This document shows, in pieces, positions 18,377 to 25,755 of a stretch of DNA of 64,000 nucleotides (positions are counted from its first letter, which is position 1; each line of letters starts with the position of its first letter). The notes beneath the pieces are model-generated. The model had not been told where the DNA came from and made no database searches. It saw only the letters and a list, made by a program, of their open reading frames with translations. Position numbers and translations under genes: made by a program. Source of the DNA: Akkermansiaceae bacterium (lineage in GTDB: Bacteria; Verrucomicrobiota; Verrucomicrobiia; Verrucomicrobiales; DEV007); contig JACKQE010000015.1 of assembly GCA_024233005.1 (NCBI GenBank), positions 1 to 64,000 of the forward strand, in the 5' to 3' direction.

Positions 18377-19666
18377 ATGAAGTTTGGCGATCTCAGAGGC
18401 ATCCTCCAATACGTTCCACAATTCCGCGGTCGCACCTTCGTGGTCGCGCTCGACGGCGCGGTGGTGGCTTCACCGGATTTTTCCAACATCCTGCTGGATC
18501 TGGCCGTTCTGCGTTCGCTGAATGTGAAAATCATTCTCGTCCATGGAGCGGCTCATCAGATTCGCGACTTGGCCAAAAGACGCGGTGTCGCCATTTCCAA
18601 CGATGACGGGACCGGAGTGACCGATGATGCCACGTTGGAACTCAGTCTGGATGCCATCACCCGACTCACGGCATCGGTCATGCAAAGCCTGACGGTGATC
18701 AAAATACGGGCGGCGACCGCCAATGCCATTCTGGCGCATCCGGCAGGAGTGGTCGGGGGGATCGATCAATGTCACACCGGTGCGGTGGAGTTGGTCGAGA
18801 CCGAAGTCATCGAGGGATTTCTTCAGCAGGAAATCCTGCCCGTTATTCCATCCCTCGGGTATGATGGCGATGCGCGCACCCTGAGGTTGAATTCGGATGC
18901 GGTGGCAATGGAGATTGCCTGCGCTGTGAAGGCCTCCAAAATCATTTTTTTGATGCCGGGAGAGCCGGACTTTTCCGCCAGTTCGCGCCGCGGACAAGCG
19001 CGCCAGTTCTCCGCGGAAGAGGCCGAAGAACTCAGGGCGGAAGTATCCGGCAAGGTGGACAAAGGGCTCTACTCCAAACTGCGCAATGCCATCCGAGCCT
19101 GCCAGGAAGGGGTCCAGAGGGTTCACTTCATCAATGGATACCGTCAGGATGCCTTGCTGACGGAATTGTTCAGCAACGAGGGGGTGGGAACCATGGTCTT
19201 CGCTGATTCCTACCTCAAAGTGCGCGCCGCCACCGCGGGGGATGTGGATGAAATGGTCCTCATGATGCGGCGTGCCATTGAAGACGAGCAGCTCGTGGAA
19301 CGTTCCCGATCTGAGATTCTCGACCGTTTGGGCGACTACCGGGTCATCGAAGTGGACCGGAACGTGGTCGGTTTCGTCGCGCTGCACGTTTACGCTTCCG
19401 ACAATCTGGGGGAATTGGCCTGTCTTTACATCAAGCGGAGCCACGAAGGGCAGGGCTATGGGCGCAGGCTGGTGGCTGACACAGAAAAACGCGCTGCTGA
19501 ACTGGGACTGAAGGCGATCTTTGCGCTCTCGACCCAGGCTGTGGAGTACTTTTCGGAGAAAAACGGCTATCGCAGGCAGGAAGATCTCTCTTTCATGCCC
19601 AAGGAAAGACTTGCCAAATGGAACCACAAACGCAATGCGGTGCTGCTGGTCAAGGAGTTCACATGA
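18377..19666 (+). CDS. argA: Amino-acid N-acetyltransferase (N-acetylglutamate synthase)
   Basis: A 429-residue ArgA-type enzyme: an amino-acid-kinase-like domain (about 1-285, including VHGAAHQIRDLA and NDDGTGVTDD) fused to a GNAT domain (about 290-425, including ACLYIKRSHEGQGYGRRLV, the acetyl-CoA loop). It makes N-acetylglutamate, the first step of arginine synthesis; the kinase-like domain usually carries feedback inhibition. The ATG at 18377 is preferred because conserved sequence begins right after it (FGDLRGILQYVPQFRGRTFVVALDG); earlier starts overlap the divergent PSD1 gene. No other arg genes are adjacent. Its stop overlaps the next start as ATGA. Confidence 0.92.
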   Translation: MKFGDLRGILQYVPQFRGRTFVVALDGAVVASPDFSNILLDLAVLRSLNVKIILVHGAAHQIRDLAKRRGVAISNDDGTGVTDDATLELSLDAITRLTASVMQSLTVIKIRAATANAILAHPAGVVGGIDQCHTGAVELVETEVIEGFLQQEILPVIPSLGYDGDARTLRLNSDAVAMEIACAVKASKIIFLMPGEPDFSASSRRGQARQFSAEEAEELRAEVSGKVDKGLYSKLRNAIRACQEGVQRVHFINGYRQDALLTELFSNEGVGTMVFADSYLKVRAATAGDVDEMVLMMRRAIEDEQLVERSRSEILDRLGDYRVIEVDRNVVGFVALHVYASDNLGELACLYIKRSHEGQGYGRRLVADTEKRAAELGLKAIFALSTQAVEYFSEKNGYRRQEDLSFMPKERLAKWNHKRNAVLLVKEFT

Positions 19667-20982
19667 GACGACTTCTCTTGCCGGGCTTGGCCATTGTAAT
19701 GGCCTTGGCCCAGCTTCGGGCCGGGGAATCCACCTTGGGGGAGATTTACCGGGACAGCCTGACTCCATTCCGAGGAGAGTACTCATCCGGCACGGACTGC
19801 CGGACTCTCACCGGCAAGGTCGTGGTGGGATACCAAGGCTGGTTCCGGGCCGAAGGAGATGGCAGTGGGTTGGGCTGGGTACACTATGGAGCCGGCTCCT
19901 TCGAGCCCGGACATTGCACCATCGATCTCTGGCCGGATGTGCGTGAATTGCCCCCAACGGAACGATTCCCCACTGCATTTCGACATGCCGACGGTCGTGT
20001 GGCCGAGGTGTTCAGCCCGGTCCAGCCTGGCACGGTGGACCTGCACTTTGAATGGATGAGGCAATACGGCATTGATGCCGCCTTCGTGCAGCGGTTCGCC
20101 TCCGTGGCCAGAGATCGCCGGCATCTGCCTTCCCTCAACAAAGTCCTGCTCAATGTCCGGGCTGCAGCCAACGCCAAAGGACGGGCCTACGCGGTGATGT
20201 ACGACCTCAGTGGACTGCTTCCGGAACACTTCTCCTCGGTGAGAGAAGATTGGCGGCAGCTCGTCCGGTTCGCCGGTGTATCCCGGGACCCAGCAGATCA
20301 TGCCTACCTATTCCACCGGGACAAACCCTTGGTGGCCCTCTGGGGATTGGGATTCAATGATCGTGAGCCTGGTTTCGAGGAGTGGGAAAAATTGCTACGC
20401 TTTTTTCGGGACGATCCCGAGTATGGCGGATGCGCGATCATGGTGGGCGTTCCGGCATACTGGCGGCAAGGGAATCGGGATGCGGTGTCGGATTCCCGGC
20501 TTCAAAAATTGCTGGATTTGGCTGATGTCATCAGTCCCTGGACCGTAGGCCGATATGCGACTCCGGAGCAGGCGGCCAATCACGGCGAAAAAACGTGGGC
20601 TCAGGATGTCATCTGGTGTCGTGAGCGCGGCAAGGAGTTGCTGCCGGTGGCCTTTCCGGGGTTCAGTTGGCACAACCTTTCGCTCGCGCGCGGGCGGGAA
20701 GCGGCGATCAATGCCATCCCACGGCGAGGCGGCAGATTCCTCTGGAGTCAGGGACGAGCCGCCAAGGCGGCCGGAGCGGGAATGCTCTATGTCGCCATGT
20801 TTGACGAGATCGACGAAGGCACGGCGATTTTCAAATGCCTCAGCGAGCCTCCGGTCGGAGCCAGTTCTTTCGTCAATGGGGAAGGCCTGCCGGAAGATCA
20901 TTACCTGTGGCTGACCGGACAGCTGGGCAGATTGATGCGCGGCGATCTTCGCGACTCTTCGGAACTTCCCCGCCGCCCATAA
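19663..20982 (+). CDS. Exported GH99/GH71-like glycoside hydrolase family protein
   Basis: A 439-residue protein with a signal peptide (about 1-21, RRLLLPGLAIVMALAQLRA). The rest resembles the GH99/GH71-like (beta/alpha)8 family found in Bacteroidetes and Verrucomicrobia: VVVGYQGWF, GIDAAFVQRF, GRAYAVMYDLSG, PLVALWGLGF, ISPWTVGRY, VAFPGFSWHN and MFDEIDEGTAIFK. GH99 members are endo-alpha-mannosidases or mannanases; the substrate here is unknown. Its ATG overlaps the stop of argA by four bases, so it should be translationally coupled, although the functions appear unrelated. Confidence 0.8.
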   Translation: MRRLLLPGLAIVMALAQLRAGESTLGEIYRDSLTPFRGEYSSGTDCRTLTGKVVVGYQGWFRAEGDGSGLGWVHYGAGSFEPGHCTIDLWPDVRELPPTERFPTAFRHADGRVAEVFSPVQPGTVDLHFEWMRQYGIDAAFVQRFASVARDRRHLPSLNKVLLNVRAAANAKGRAYAVMYDLSGLLPEHFSSVREDWRQLVRFAGVSRDPADHAYLFHRDKPLVALWGLGFNDREPGFEEWEKLLRFFRDDPEYGGCAIMVGVPAYWRQGNRDAVSDSRLQKLLDLADVISPWTVGRYATPEQAANHGEKTWAQDVIWCRERGKELLPVAFPGFSWHNLSLARGREAAINAIPRRGGRFLWSQGRAAKAAGAGMLYVAMFDEIDEGTAIFKCLSEPPVGASSFVNGEGLPEDHYLWLTGQLGRLMRGDLRDSSELPRRP

Positions 20983-21038
20983 AAAACGCCACCCATTGGG
21001 GGCCAATGCAAGACAGTCGGTGGTCCTGATTTGGGAAT

Positions 21039-21061
21039 TCCGATTTGAGCCGGAAATCGGA
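21039..21061. promoter_or_regulatory. Inverted repeat upstream of arsR, candidate operator
   Basis: TCCGATTT (21039-21046) and AAATCGGA (21054-21061) form a perfect 8-bp inverted repeat over 7 bases. It lies 52 bases before the arsR start and no T-run follows, so an operator for autoregulation is more likely than a terminator. This is inference from position only. Confidence 0.4.
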
Positions 21062-21112
21062 GGTGAGAAGAAACCTCTTGGTTGGGGGCACCCGCCGCGT
21101 ATGATGTGGGAA

Positions 21113-21475
21113 ATGTCCCAATCGGAAAACAGTTCCTGCACCCCGTTCCTCAAGGCCTTTGCTGACGAGAGTCGGTGGCGGTTGGTTCAAAGGTTGTTGG
21201 CAGGTTCCACGACAGTTTCCGATCTGGTGACAGCAACTGGCTTGAGCCAGTACAATGTTTCCAAGCACTTGCGAGTGCTCCGGGAGACCGGAATCGTTGA
21301 GCCGCGACGGGAAGGGAAGTTTGTCCGTTATGGGATCACCCAGGCTTTTCAATCCCGGGTCGGCGAGGACCAGCAGTCATTGAATCTGGGCTGTTGCAGT
21401 TTTCATTTCGACCGGGAGGTGGCCGCCACGGCCATCAAAATGCTTGGCGAAAGCCCCCTGGAAGGGGATCTATAA
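21113..21475 (+). CDS. arsR: ArsR/SmtB-family winged-helix repressor
   Basis: A 120-residue metalloregulator with the ArsR winged helix (FADESRWRLVQRLL, then the recognition helix GLSQYNVSKHLRVLRETGIVEPRREGKFVRYGI). The classical ELCVCD arsenic site is missing. Instead a vicinal cysteine pair lies near the C terminus (GCCSFHF, Cys94-Cys95, with His98) plus Cys9 at the N terminus. This recalls the C-terminal Cys pair reported for some arsenite sensors such as the Acidithiobacillus type. An upstream ATG pair at 21101/21104 is an alternative start. The neighbours (COG0523 GTPase, aquaglyceroporin, ArsC-like protein) support an arsenic role; antimony or zinc sensing remains possible. Confidence 0.85.
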   Translation: MSQSENSSCTPFLKAFADESRWRLVQRLLAGSTTVSDLVTATGLSQYNVSKHLRVLRETGIVEPRREGKFVRYGITQAFQSRVGEDQQSLNLGCCSFHFDREVAATAIKMLGESPLEGDL

Positions 21476-21477
21476 CA

Positions 21478-21495
21478 TATGCCAACTTAGGCATA
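21478..21495. promoter_or_regulatory. Inverted repeat between arsR and the COG0523 gene
   Basis: TATGCC and GGCATA form a perfect 6-bp inverted repeat over 6 bases. It starts two bases after the arsR stop codon and ends 44 bases before the next start, a position that would suit an operator for the downstream genes. It does not resemble the repeat upstream of arsR. Confidence 0.4.
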
Positions 21496-21539
21496 AGTTT
21501 TTGTTGCGTCCCTGATTTGGCTGTGTTTCAATTCCGGCC

Positions 21540-22670
21540 ATGACCACGGAACGCATTGCTCGTTACATCATGATCGGCGGATTCCTGGGAGCCGGCAAAA
21601 CCACTATCGTGGCCAAACTGGCTCGCCATCTGGCTAACTCAGGAAAAAGGGTGGGACTCATCACCAACGACCAAGGCCGAGAACTCGTTGACACCAAAAT
21701 GCTGCGTTCCCTTGGGTTCGCGACGGAAGAGATTTCCGGGGGCTGTTTTTGCTGTCGGTTCAATTCTTTGATGGAAGCGGCGCGGAGTCTCAGCGCGGGG
21801 AAAGCGCCGGACGTTTTCATTGCGGAACCCGTCGGCAGTTGCACAGACTTGGTGGCCACGGTGACGTATCCGCTGCGGAGGATTTATGGCGAGGACTTTG
21901 AAGTGGCTCCTCTCAGCGTGCTTGTGGATCCGGTGCGCGCCCGCCGGGTGTTCGGTCTGGATGAGGGCGGCAGTTTCTCGGAAAAGGTGGCTTACATATA
22001 CAAGAAACAATTGGAGGAAGCCGACATTCTCGTGATCAACAAGAAGGATCTGATTGATGCAGCACAGGTGGAGGAGCTGGCGGAAACGTTGCGGAGGGAG
22101 TTTCCCCAAGCCGAAGTGATTGCCGTTTCGGCGCGCCAGGAAGACGGATTGGAGGCTTGGTTTGACAGCTTGGTTTCCGGGGTTGCCCAAGGCATTCATT
22201 GCACCATGGAGGTGGACTATGACATCTATGCCGATGGCGAAGCCTTGCTGGGCTGGCTGAATGCCACCGTGGATCTGGACTCTCCGGCAGGAGTGGATGC
22301 GGACGGCCTGTTAGAGATTTTGGCTCGGGAGGTGCAATCCCGTCTCACAAATGGTGGAGCGGAGATCGCCCATTTCAAGATGACCCTTGGGCCCACCGAT
22401 GCGATGGTGGGTGAGGTAGCGATCCTGAATCTAGTGCGGAACGATTTCGTTCCGGAATTGTGCCAGCGACTGGACGAAGAAGTGCACCAGGCCCAGATTA
22501 TTGTGAACCTCCGCGCGGAGACTGCCCCGGAGATTCTCGCCACCGTTTTGGAGGCGGCGATGAGGGCCGCCTCCGCCGCCCATCCGGGCACCGCACTGGT
22601 GCTCGATCACCGGGAGTTTTTCCGTCCGGGACGTCCCACGCCGACTCATCGAGATCTTGTCGAGGCTTGA
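21540..22670 (+). CDS. COG0523/CobW-family metallochaperone GTPase
   Basis: A 376-residue G3E-family GTPase. Walker A is GGFLGAGKTT (13-22), the metal motif GGCFCCR (about 67-73) follows the CxCC consensus, Walker B lies in VFIAEPVG, and the base-recognition motif is NKKD (about 167-170). COG0523 proteins hand metals such as zinc or cobalt to client proteins. The family's usual histidine-rich tail is absent and the C terminus is a roughly 180-residue domain. It lies between arsR and an aquaglyceroporin gene, an arrangement that suggests a link to arsenic or metal stress; the client is unknown. Confidence 0.85.
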   Translation: MTTERIARYIMIGGFLGAGKTTIVAKLARHLANSGKRVGLITNDQGRELVDTKMLRSLGFATEEISGGCFCCRFNSLMEAARSLSAGKAPDVFIAEPVGSCTDLVATVTYPLRRIYGEDFEVAPLSVLVDPVRARRVFGLDEGGSFSEKVAYIYKKQLEEADILVINKKDLIDAAQVEELAETLRREFPQAEVIAVSARQEDGLEAWFDSLVSGVAQGIHCTMEVDYDIYADGEALLGWLNATVDLDSPAGVDADGLLEILAREVQSRLTNGGAEIAHFKMTLGPTDAMVGEVAILNLVRNDFVPELCQRLDEEVHQAQIIVNLRAETAPEILATVLEAAMRAASAAHPGTALVLDHREFFRPGRPTPTHRDLVEA

Positions 22671-22704
22671 GCCGAACGGGGGCTATGACGAAAGATTGCG
22701 CTCT

Positions 22705-23532
22705 ATGAAATCACTCCGTGCCGCTTTGACGGGCGAATTGATGGGCACCTTTTTTCTGGTGTTTTTTGGTTGCGGTTCAGTCGCTGCAGCTGTGACAACG
22801 GGCGCACAGGTGGGCGTATTCCAAGTCGCGATCGTTTGGGGGCTGGGTATTGCCATCGCCATTCATTGCACCGCAGCCTTGTCCGGGGCGCATCTGAATC
22901 CGGCTGTGACCCTGGCCTTGGCCATGTGGCGGGAATTCCCCAAATCCAGAGTATTGCCTTATGTCGGGGCCCAGATGGTCGGAGCCTTTGTTGCCGCGGC
23001 AGTGCTGCACGGAGTCTTCACCAACGCGATCATCGCGTATGAGTCGGCTCAAGGCATTGCCCGGGGAAGCGTGGGGAGTGAGTCCACGGCGATGATCTTC
23101 GGAGAGTTCTTTCCCAACCCGGGAGGCAGGCCTCTGGAGCATGCTGCCATGGCCATGCCATTGGGGCGGGCAGTTCTGGCTGAGATCGTCGGCACGGCGG
23201 TTCTAGTGATCGTGATCTTTTCGGTTACGGATCGCCGCAATGCTGAAGCGCCCCAGATCCTTACGGCTGGCTACATTGGCCTCACGGTAACGCTCCTGAT
23301 TTCGCTACTCGGTCCGCTGACCATGGCCTGCTTCAATCCGGCCCGCGATCTTGCACCTCGCCTGTATTCATCCCTCGCGGGGTGGGGGGCGGTTCCTTTC
23401 AACGCCAACGGCCCCTACGGCTGGTGGGTGGTCTACTTGCTCGCGCCGCTGGTGGGCGGTCAACTGGGAGCCGCCGTTCACCGTCTCCTCCTTTCCCCGG
23501 CCTGGGAGGATGGAAGACAATTGACCGATTAA
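22705..23532 (+). CDS. aqpS: Major intrinsic protein (aquaglyceroporin, AqpS-like)
   Basis: A 275-residue channel with six predicted helices and two NPA motifs (GAHLNPAVT near residue 63, CFNPARD near residue 214). MIP channels pass water, glycerol and neutral As(OH)3. In Sinorhizobium meliloti an aquaglyceroporin in an arsR-linked operon lets arsenite made by ArsC leave the cell down its gradient. The same order here (arsR, channel, arsC-like) supports that role, with no ArsB or Acr3 pump visible. The ATG at 22705 is taken because the first helix follows directly; it lies 34 bases after the COG0523 gene. Confidence 0.85.
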   Translation: MKSLRAALTGELMGTFFLVFFGCGSVAAAVTTGAQVGVFQVAIVWGLGIAIAIHCTAALSGAHLNPAVTLALAMWREFPKSRVLPYVGAQMVGAFVAAAVLHGVFTNAIIAYESAQGIARGSVGSESTAMIFGEFFPNPGGRPLEHAAMAMPLGRAVLAEIVGTAVLVIVIFSVTDRRNAEAPQILTAGYIGLTVTLLISLLGPLTMACFNPARDLAPRLYSSLAGWGAVPFNANGPYGWWVVYLLAPLVGGQLGAAVHRLLLSPAWEDGRQLTD

Positions 23533-23551
23533 GTCCGTAGGCTTTCCGAAA

Positions 23552-23580
23552 GCAATTCGATGATTCCTTGAGCGAATTGC
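23552..23580. repeat. Inverted repeat between the aquaporin and arsC-like genes
   Basis: GCAATTCG and CGAATTGC form a perfect 8-bp inverted repeat over a 13-base spacer, 19 bases after the channel gene ends. Downstream sequence is only loosely T-rich, so it could be a weak terminator or a regulatory site. Confidence 0.35.
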
Positions 23581-23641
23581 CCCGACAGCCATTTTCTTTA
23601 TTTTCGCAGAGATAACCACCCCAGTCCTTATTTGTTCCATA

Positions 23642-24349
23642 ATGAAACTGAATTACATCGGAACCGCCATGGCCGTCGCACTGATCGCGACGGTTTCACA
23701 AGCAGACGAGACACGGCTTATTGAGACCGTAAGACACTTCGTGGGCAAAGTCGCGGGTGCGCAGAAGGAGCTACCTGGCGAGCGACGTGAGATGTTGTCC
23801 GACGTGGCTGCCTACATCGTCAAACGTCTCGAAGCGGACCAAGCAGCCAATCTGGTTTTCATATGCACGCACAACTCGCGGCGCAGTCACCTCGCTCAGG
23901 TGTGGTGTCAAGTGGCCGCCGAGTACTATGGAATTGGCGATCTAAAGACATTTTCAGGAGGAACTGAGGCGACGGCCTGCAACATCCGAACGGTGCGCGC
24001 GCTCCGGAGAGCGGGTTTGTCCGTGGCGGCGTCCACGACGGGTGAGAATCCGGTTTACTTGATTCAGTATGCCGATGACAAGCCTCCCATTCGCGCCTAC
24101 TCCAAAAAATATACTGAGGAAGGAAATCCGTCCGAAAAATTTGCCGCGATGATGTGCTGCTCGGAAGCTGACCAGCACTGCCCGAATGTAATGGGCGCCG
24201 ATGGTCGTTTCCCGTTGCACTACGAAGATCCCAAGTCCGCTGACAGCACCCCTCAAGAGGCCGCACGGTATGATGAACGCAGTTTTCAGATCGCGACGGA
24301 GATGTTTTTTACGATGTCTTTGGTGGCCGAACGGTTGCAAACCAAATGA
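23642..24349 (+). CDS. arsC: Exported ArsC-like (low-molecular-weight phosphatase fold) arsenate reductase
   Basis: A 235-residue protein whose first 22 residues look like a signal peptide (YIGTAMAVALIATVSQA), followed by a short helical region. The core has the phosphatase P-loop CTHNSRRS (CX5R, about Cys78) and the downstream pair CSEADQHC, spaced exactly as the two extra redox cysteines (Cys82 and Cys89) of thioredoxin-coupled Staphylococcus pI258 ArsC. Such enzymes reduce arsenate to arsenite through a three-cysteine relay. An N-terminal export signal is unusual, since ArsC normally works in the cytoplasm. The ars context supports the arsenate call; a periplasmic phosphatase is the alternative. 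Confidence 0.8.
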   Translation: MKLNYIGTAMAVALIATVSQADETRLIETVRHFVGKVAGAQKELPGERREMLSDVAAYIVKRLEADQAANLVFICTHNSRRSHLAQVWCQVAAEYYGIGDLKTFSGGTEATACNIRTVRALRRAGLSVAASTTGENPVYLIQYADDKPPIRAYSKKYTEEGNPSEKFAAMMCCSEADQHCPNVMGADGRFPLHYEDPKSADSTPQEAARYDERSFQIATEMFFTMSLVAERLQTK

Positions 24350-24400
24350 AGTCCCGGGCGAATAACTTCGTTCGCCTTACCACTCGCCCTGCGGGGGGAG

Positions 24401-24724
24401 ATTATTTCGAAAAGGAGATGCCAGCACTACCGCGAGACGGCATTGTGGGGTCTGCGCGTGTCCGCCAGTTGCTTTCTGCTGGCCAGCGACCACTCCGCTT
24501 TCGCCACTCCCAGCGTTCTCAACCACATTCCCAAGACCGATACCGTGCCCGACCGAACTGTGGCGGTTCAGGCATGCGACACCTTCGGATCGGATGGTCA
24601 GGACTATTGGACGGGCTTCAAACCTGGTCTGGAATTCCGGCCATTTTTGGAGAGGGCGTCGAGTCCCAACAATCTCCGAACGAACGTCAAAGCCTTGAAA
24701 AATCCTCACGCATTCGCGGTTTGA
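24401..24724 (+). pseudogene. Possible remnant of an exported protein gene
   Basis: One frame reads like a signal peptide (LRVSASCFLLASDHSAFA) followed by an exported N terminus (TPSVLNHIPKTDT) and then DYWTGFKPGLEFR, and stops at 24724. No ATG in this frame opens it: the only well-placed ATG (24418) is in another frame, and the open frame contains only a TTG at 24443. The remainder of the expected protein is absent. It looks like a broken or truncated secreted protein gene in the 484-base gap between arsC and the cytochrome, but I cannot name the family and chance coding is possible. Confidence 0.3.
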
Positions 24725-24833
24725 CAGCCATCATCCTTGACGGTTCGCCCCGCTTCGGGAGAAAATCCAGTCCATCCGCACCGCCACCGTCGTGACGATG
24801 TGTTTCAAACCAAACCCCACTCCGATCCAAACC

Positions 24834-25217
24834 ATGCACCGCTCATTCGTTCTCTTCTTGGGAGCTGCCCTTGCCTCTCTCGTTGCCTTTGCCACCGTCA
24901 GTTCCCGTGGCGCGGATGACAAAGTCATCTCCGACTTCATGAAAAAATATCACAAGGCACCCCAAGGCACCGACCCCACGTGCAAGAAAGTGGGCGTCGG
25001 CACCGCCACGGATGCCGAATTGGCGGAACTTCTGAAAGGCTACCAGGACATTTGCGCCATTGATCCGCCCAAAGGAGAAAAGGCCGCCTGGGTGGAGAAA
25101 TGCCAGGCCCTCGTGAAAGCTGTGAAAGCCGTTCAGGCCAAGGAAACCGGTGCTGCGGATGCCTACAAAAAGGCGGTGAATTGCAAGAGCTGCCACTCGG
25201 TCCACAAGCCGGATTAA
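24834..25217 (+). CDS. Small exported cytochrome c-like protein
   Basis: A 127-residue protein with a signal peptide (about 1-26, FVLFLGAALASLVAFATVSSRG). It has a single haem-binding motif CKSCH at 117-121, very close to the C terminus, with His124 as an extra possible ligand. Cys50, Cys74 and Cys90 are also present. The position of the motif at the C terminus is typical of cytochrome c'-like proteins, which are four-helix bundles. The start at 24834 is chosen for the signal peptide. A strong terminator follows. Confidence 0.75.
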   Translation: MHRSFVLFLGAALASLVAFATVSSRGADDKVISDFMKKYHKAPQGTDPTCKKVGVGTATDAELAELLKGYQDICAIDPPKGEKAAWVEKCQALVKAVKAVQAKETGAADAYKKAVNCKSCHSVHKPD

Positions 25218-25250
25218 GTTGCGTATCCTGTTGATTAGAAACAACCAAAG

Positions 25251-25283
25251 AAGCGGAGTCCGGCTGCGGATTCCGCTTTTTTT
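25251..25283 (+). terminator. Rho-independent terminator after the small cytochrome
   Basis: AAGCGGAGTCCG (25251-25262) pairs with CGGATTCCGCTT (25267-25278), with one internal mismatch region and a GCTG loop, followed by a T-run. It is 33 bases after the stop codon at 25217. Confidence 0.8.
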
Positions 25284-25322
25284 GTGCCTGTGCTGCACAG
25301 CCCCGAAGGTTTCAGAGTTGGT

Positions 25323-25589
25323 TCAGGGGAATTTCCCGTTTGGTTGGTGGTGATTGCCAGTTAAGACATGCTGGATTTGGTGCGAAATCAAATTTTCTGT
25401 CCCGCACCTGCTTCTGATCTGAGTGATGAGGTCAGAAAGGTTTCTGATGAATTCCCTTCTTTTCGTCCACCAACTTTGCATTCCATGAGCGTGGGCAGGA
25501 GCTGATGGAGTTTGAGCGTCGCCGTGCCAAGTCAGACCAAGGATTGTCAGACCGGGCAGGGAAAGAAGGAAAATGGGAAGTTTTTTCAT
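25323..25589 (-). CDS. Possible small secreted protein, unrecognised
   Basis: In the 472-base gap between the cytochrome terminator and phoR, a minus-strand frame from ATG 25589 encodes 88 residues. They open with a convincing signal peptide (KKLPIFLLSLPGLTILGL, predicted cleavage near DAQ), followed by a polar, basic mature part with one cysteine. No ribosome binding site is obvious and no family is recognised. It lies 166 bases downstream of phoR on the same strand. The signal-like start is the only evidence, so it may be chance. Confidence 0.3.
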   Translation of the reverse strand: MKKLPIFLLSLPGLTILGLTWHGDAQTPSAPAHAHGMQSWWTKRREFIRNLSDLITQIRSRCGTENLISHQIQHVLTGNHHQPNGKFP

Positions 25590-25755
25590 GGAACGAGGGT
25601 GTGATGATGTGGGTGGTTCGGAACAACCGTTCTGATTGCTCTCCCGGCAAAGGCAGGCTCCGGCTGACAAGGGAGGCTGTGGCCGTGGCAGGTGACTCCA
25701 GCCATGGCACGGGCATCCTACGGTAATAGTGCGGTCAGTGCGGGGGCCGTCTGGA

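Noticed and set aside
18470..19786. 438-residue minus-strand frame over argA
   Set aside because: Antisense shadow of ArgA, whose kinase-like and GNAT motifs are clear on the other strand.
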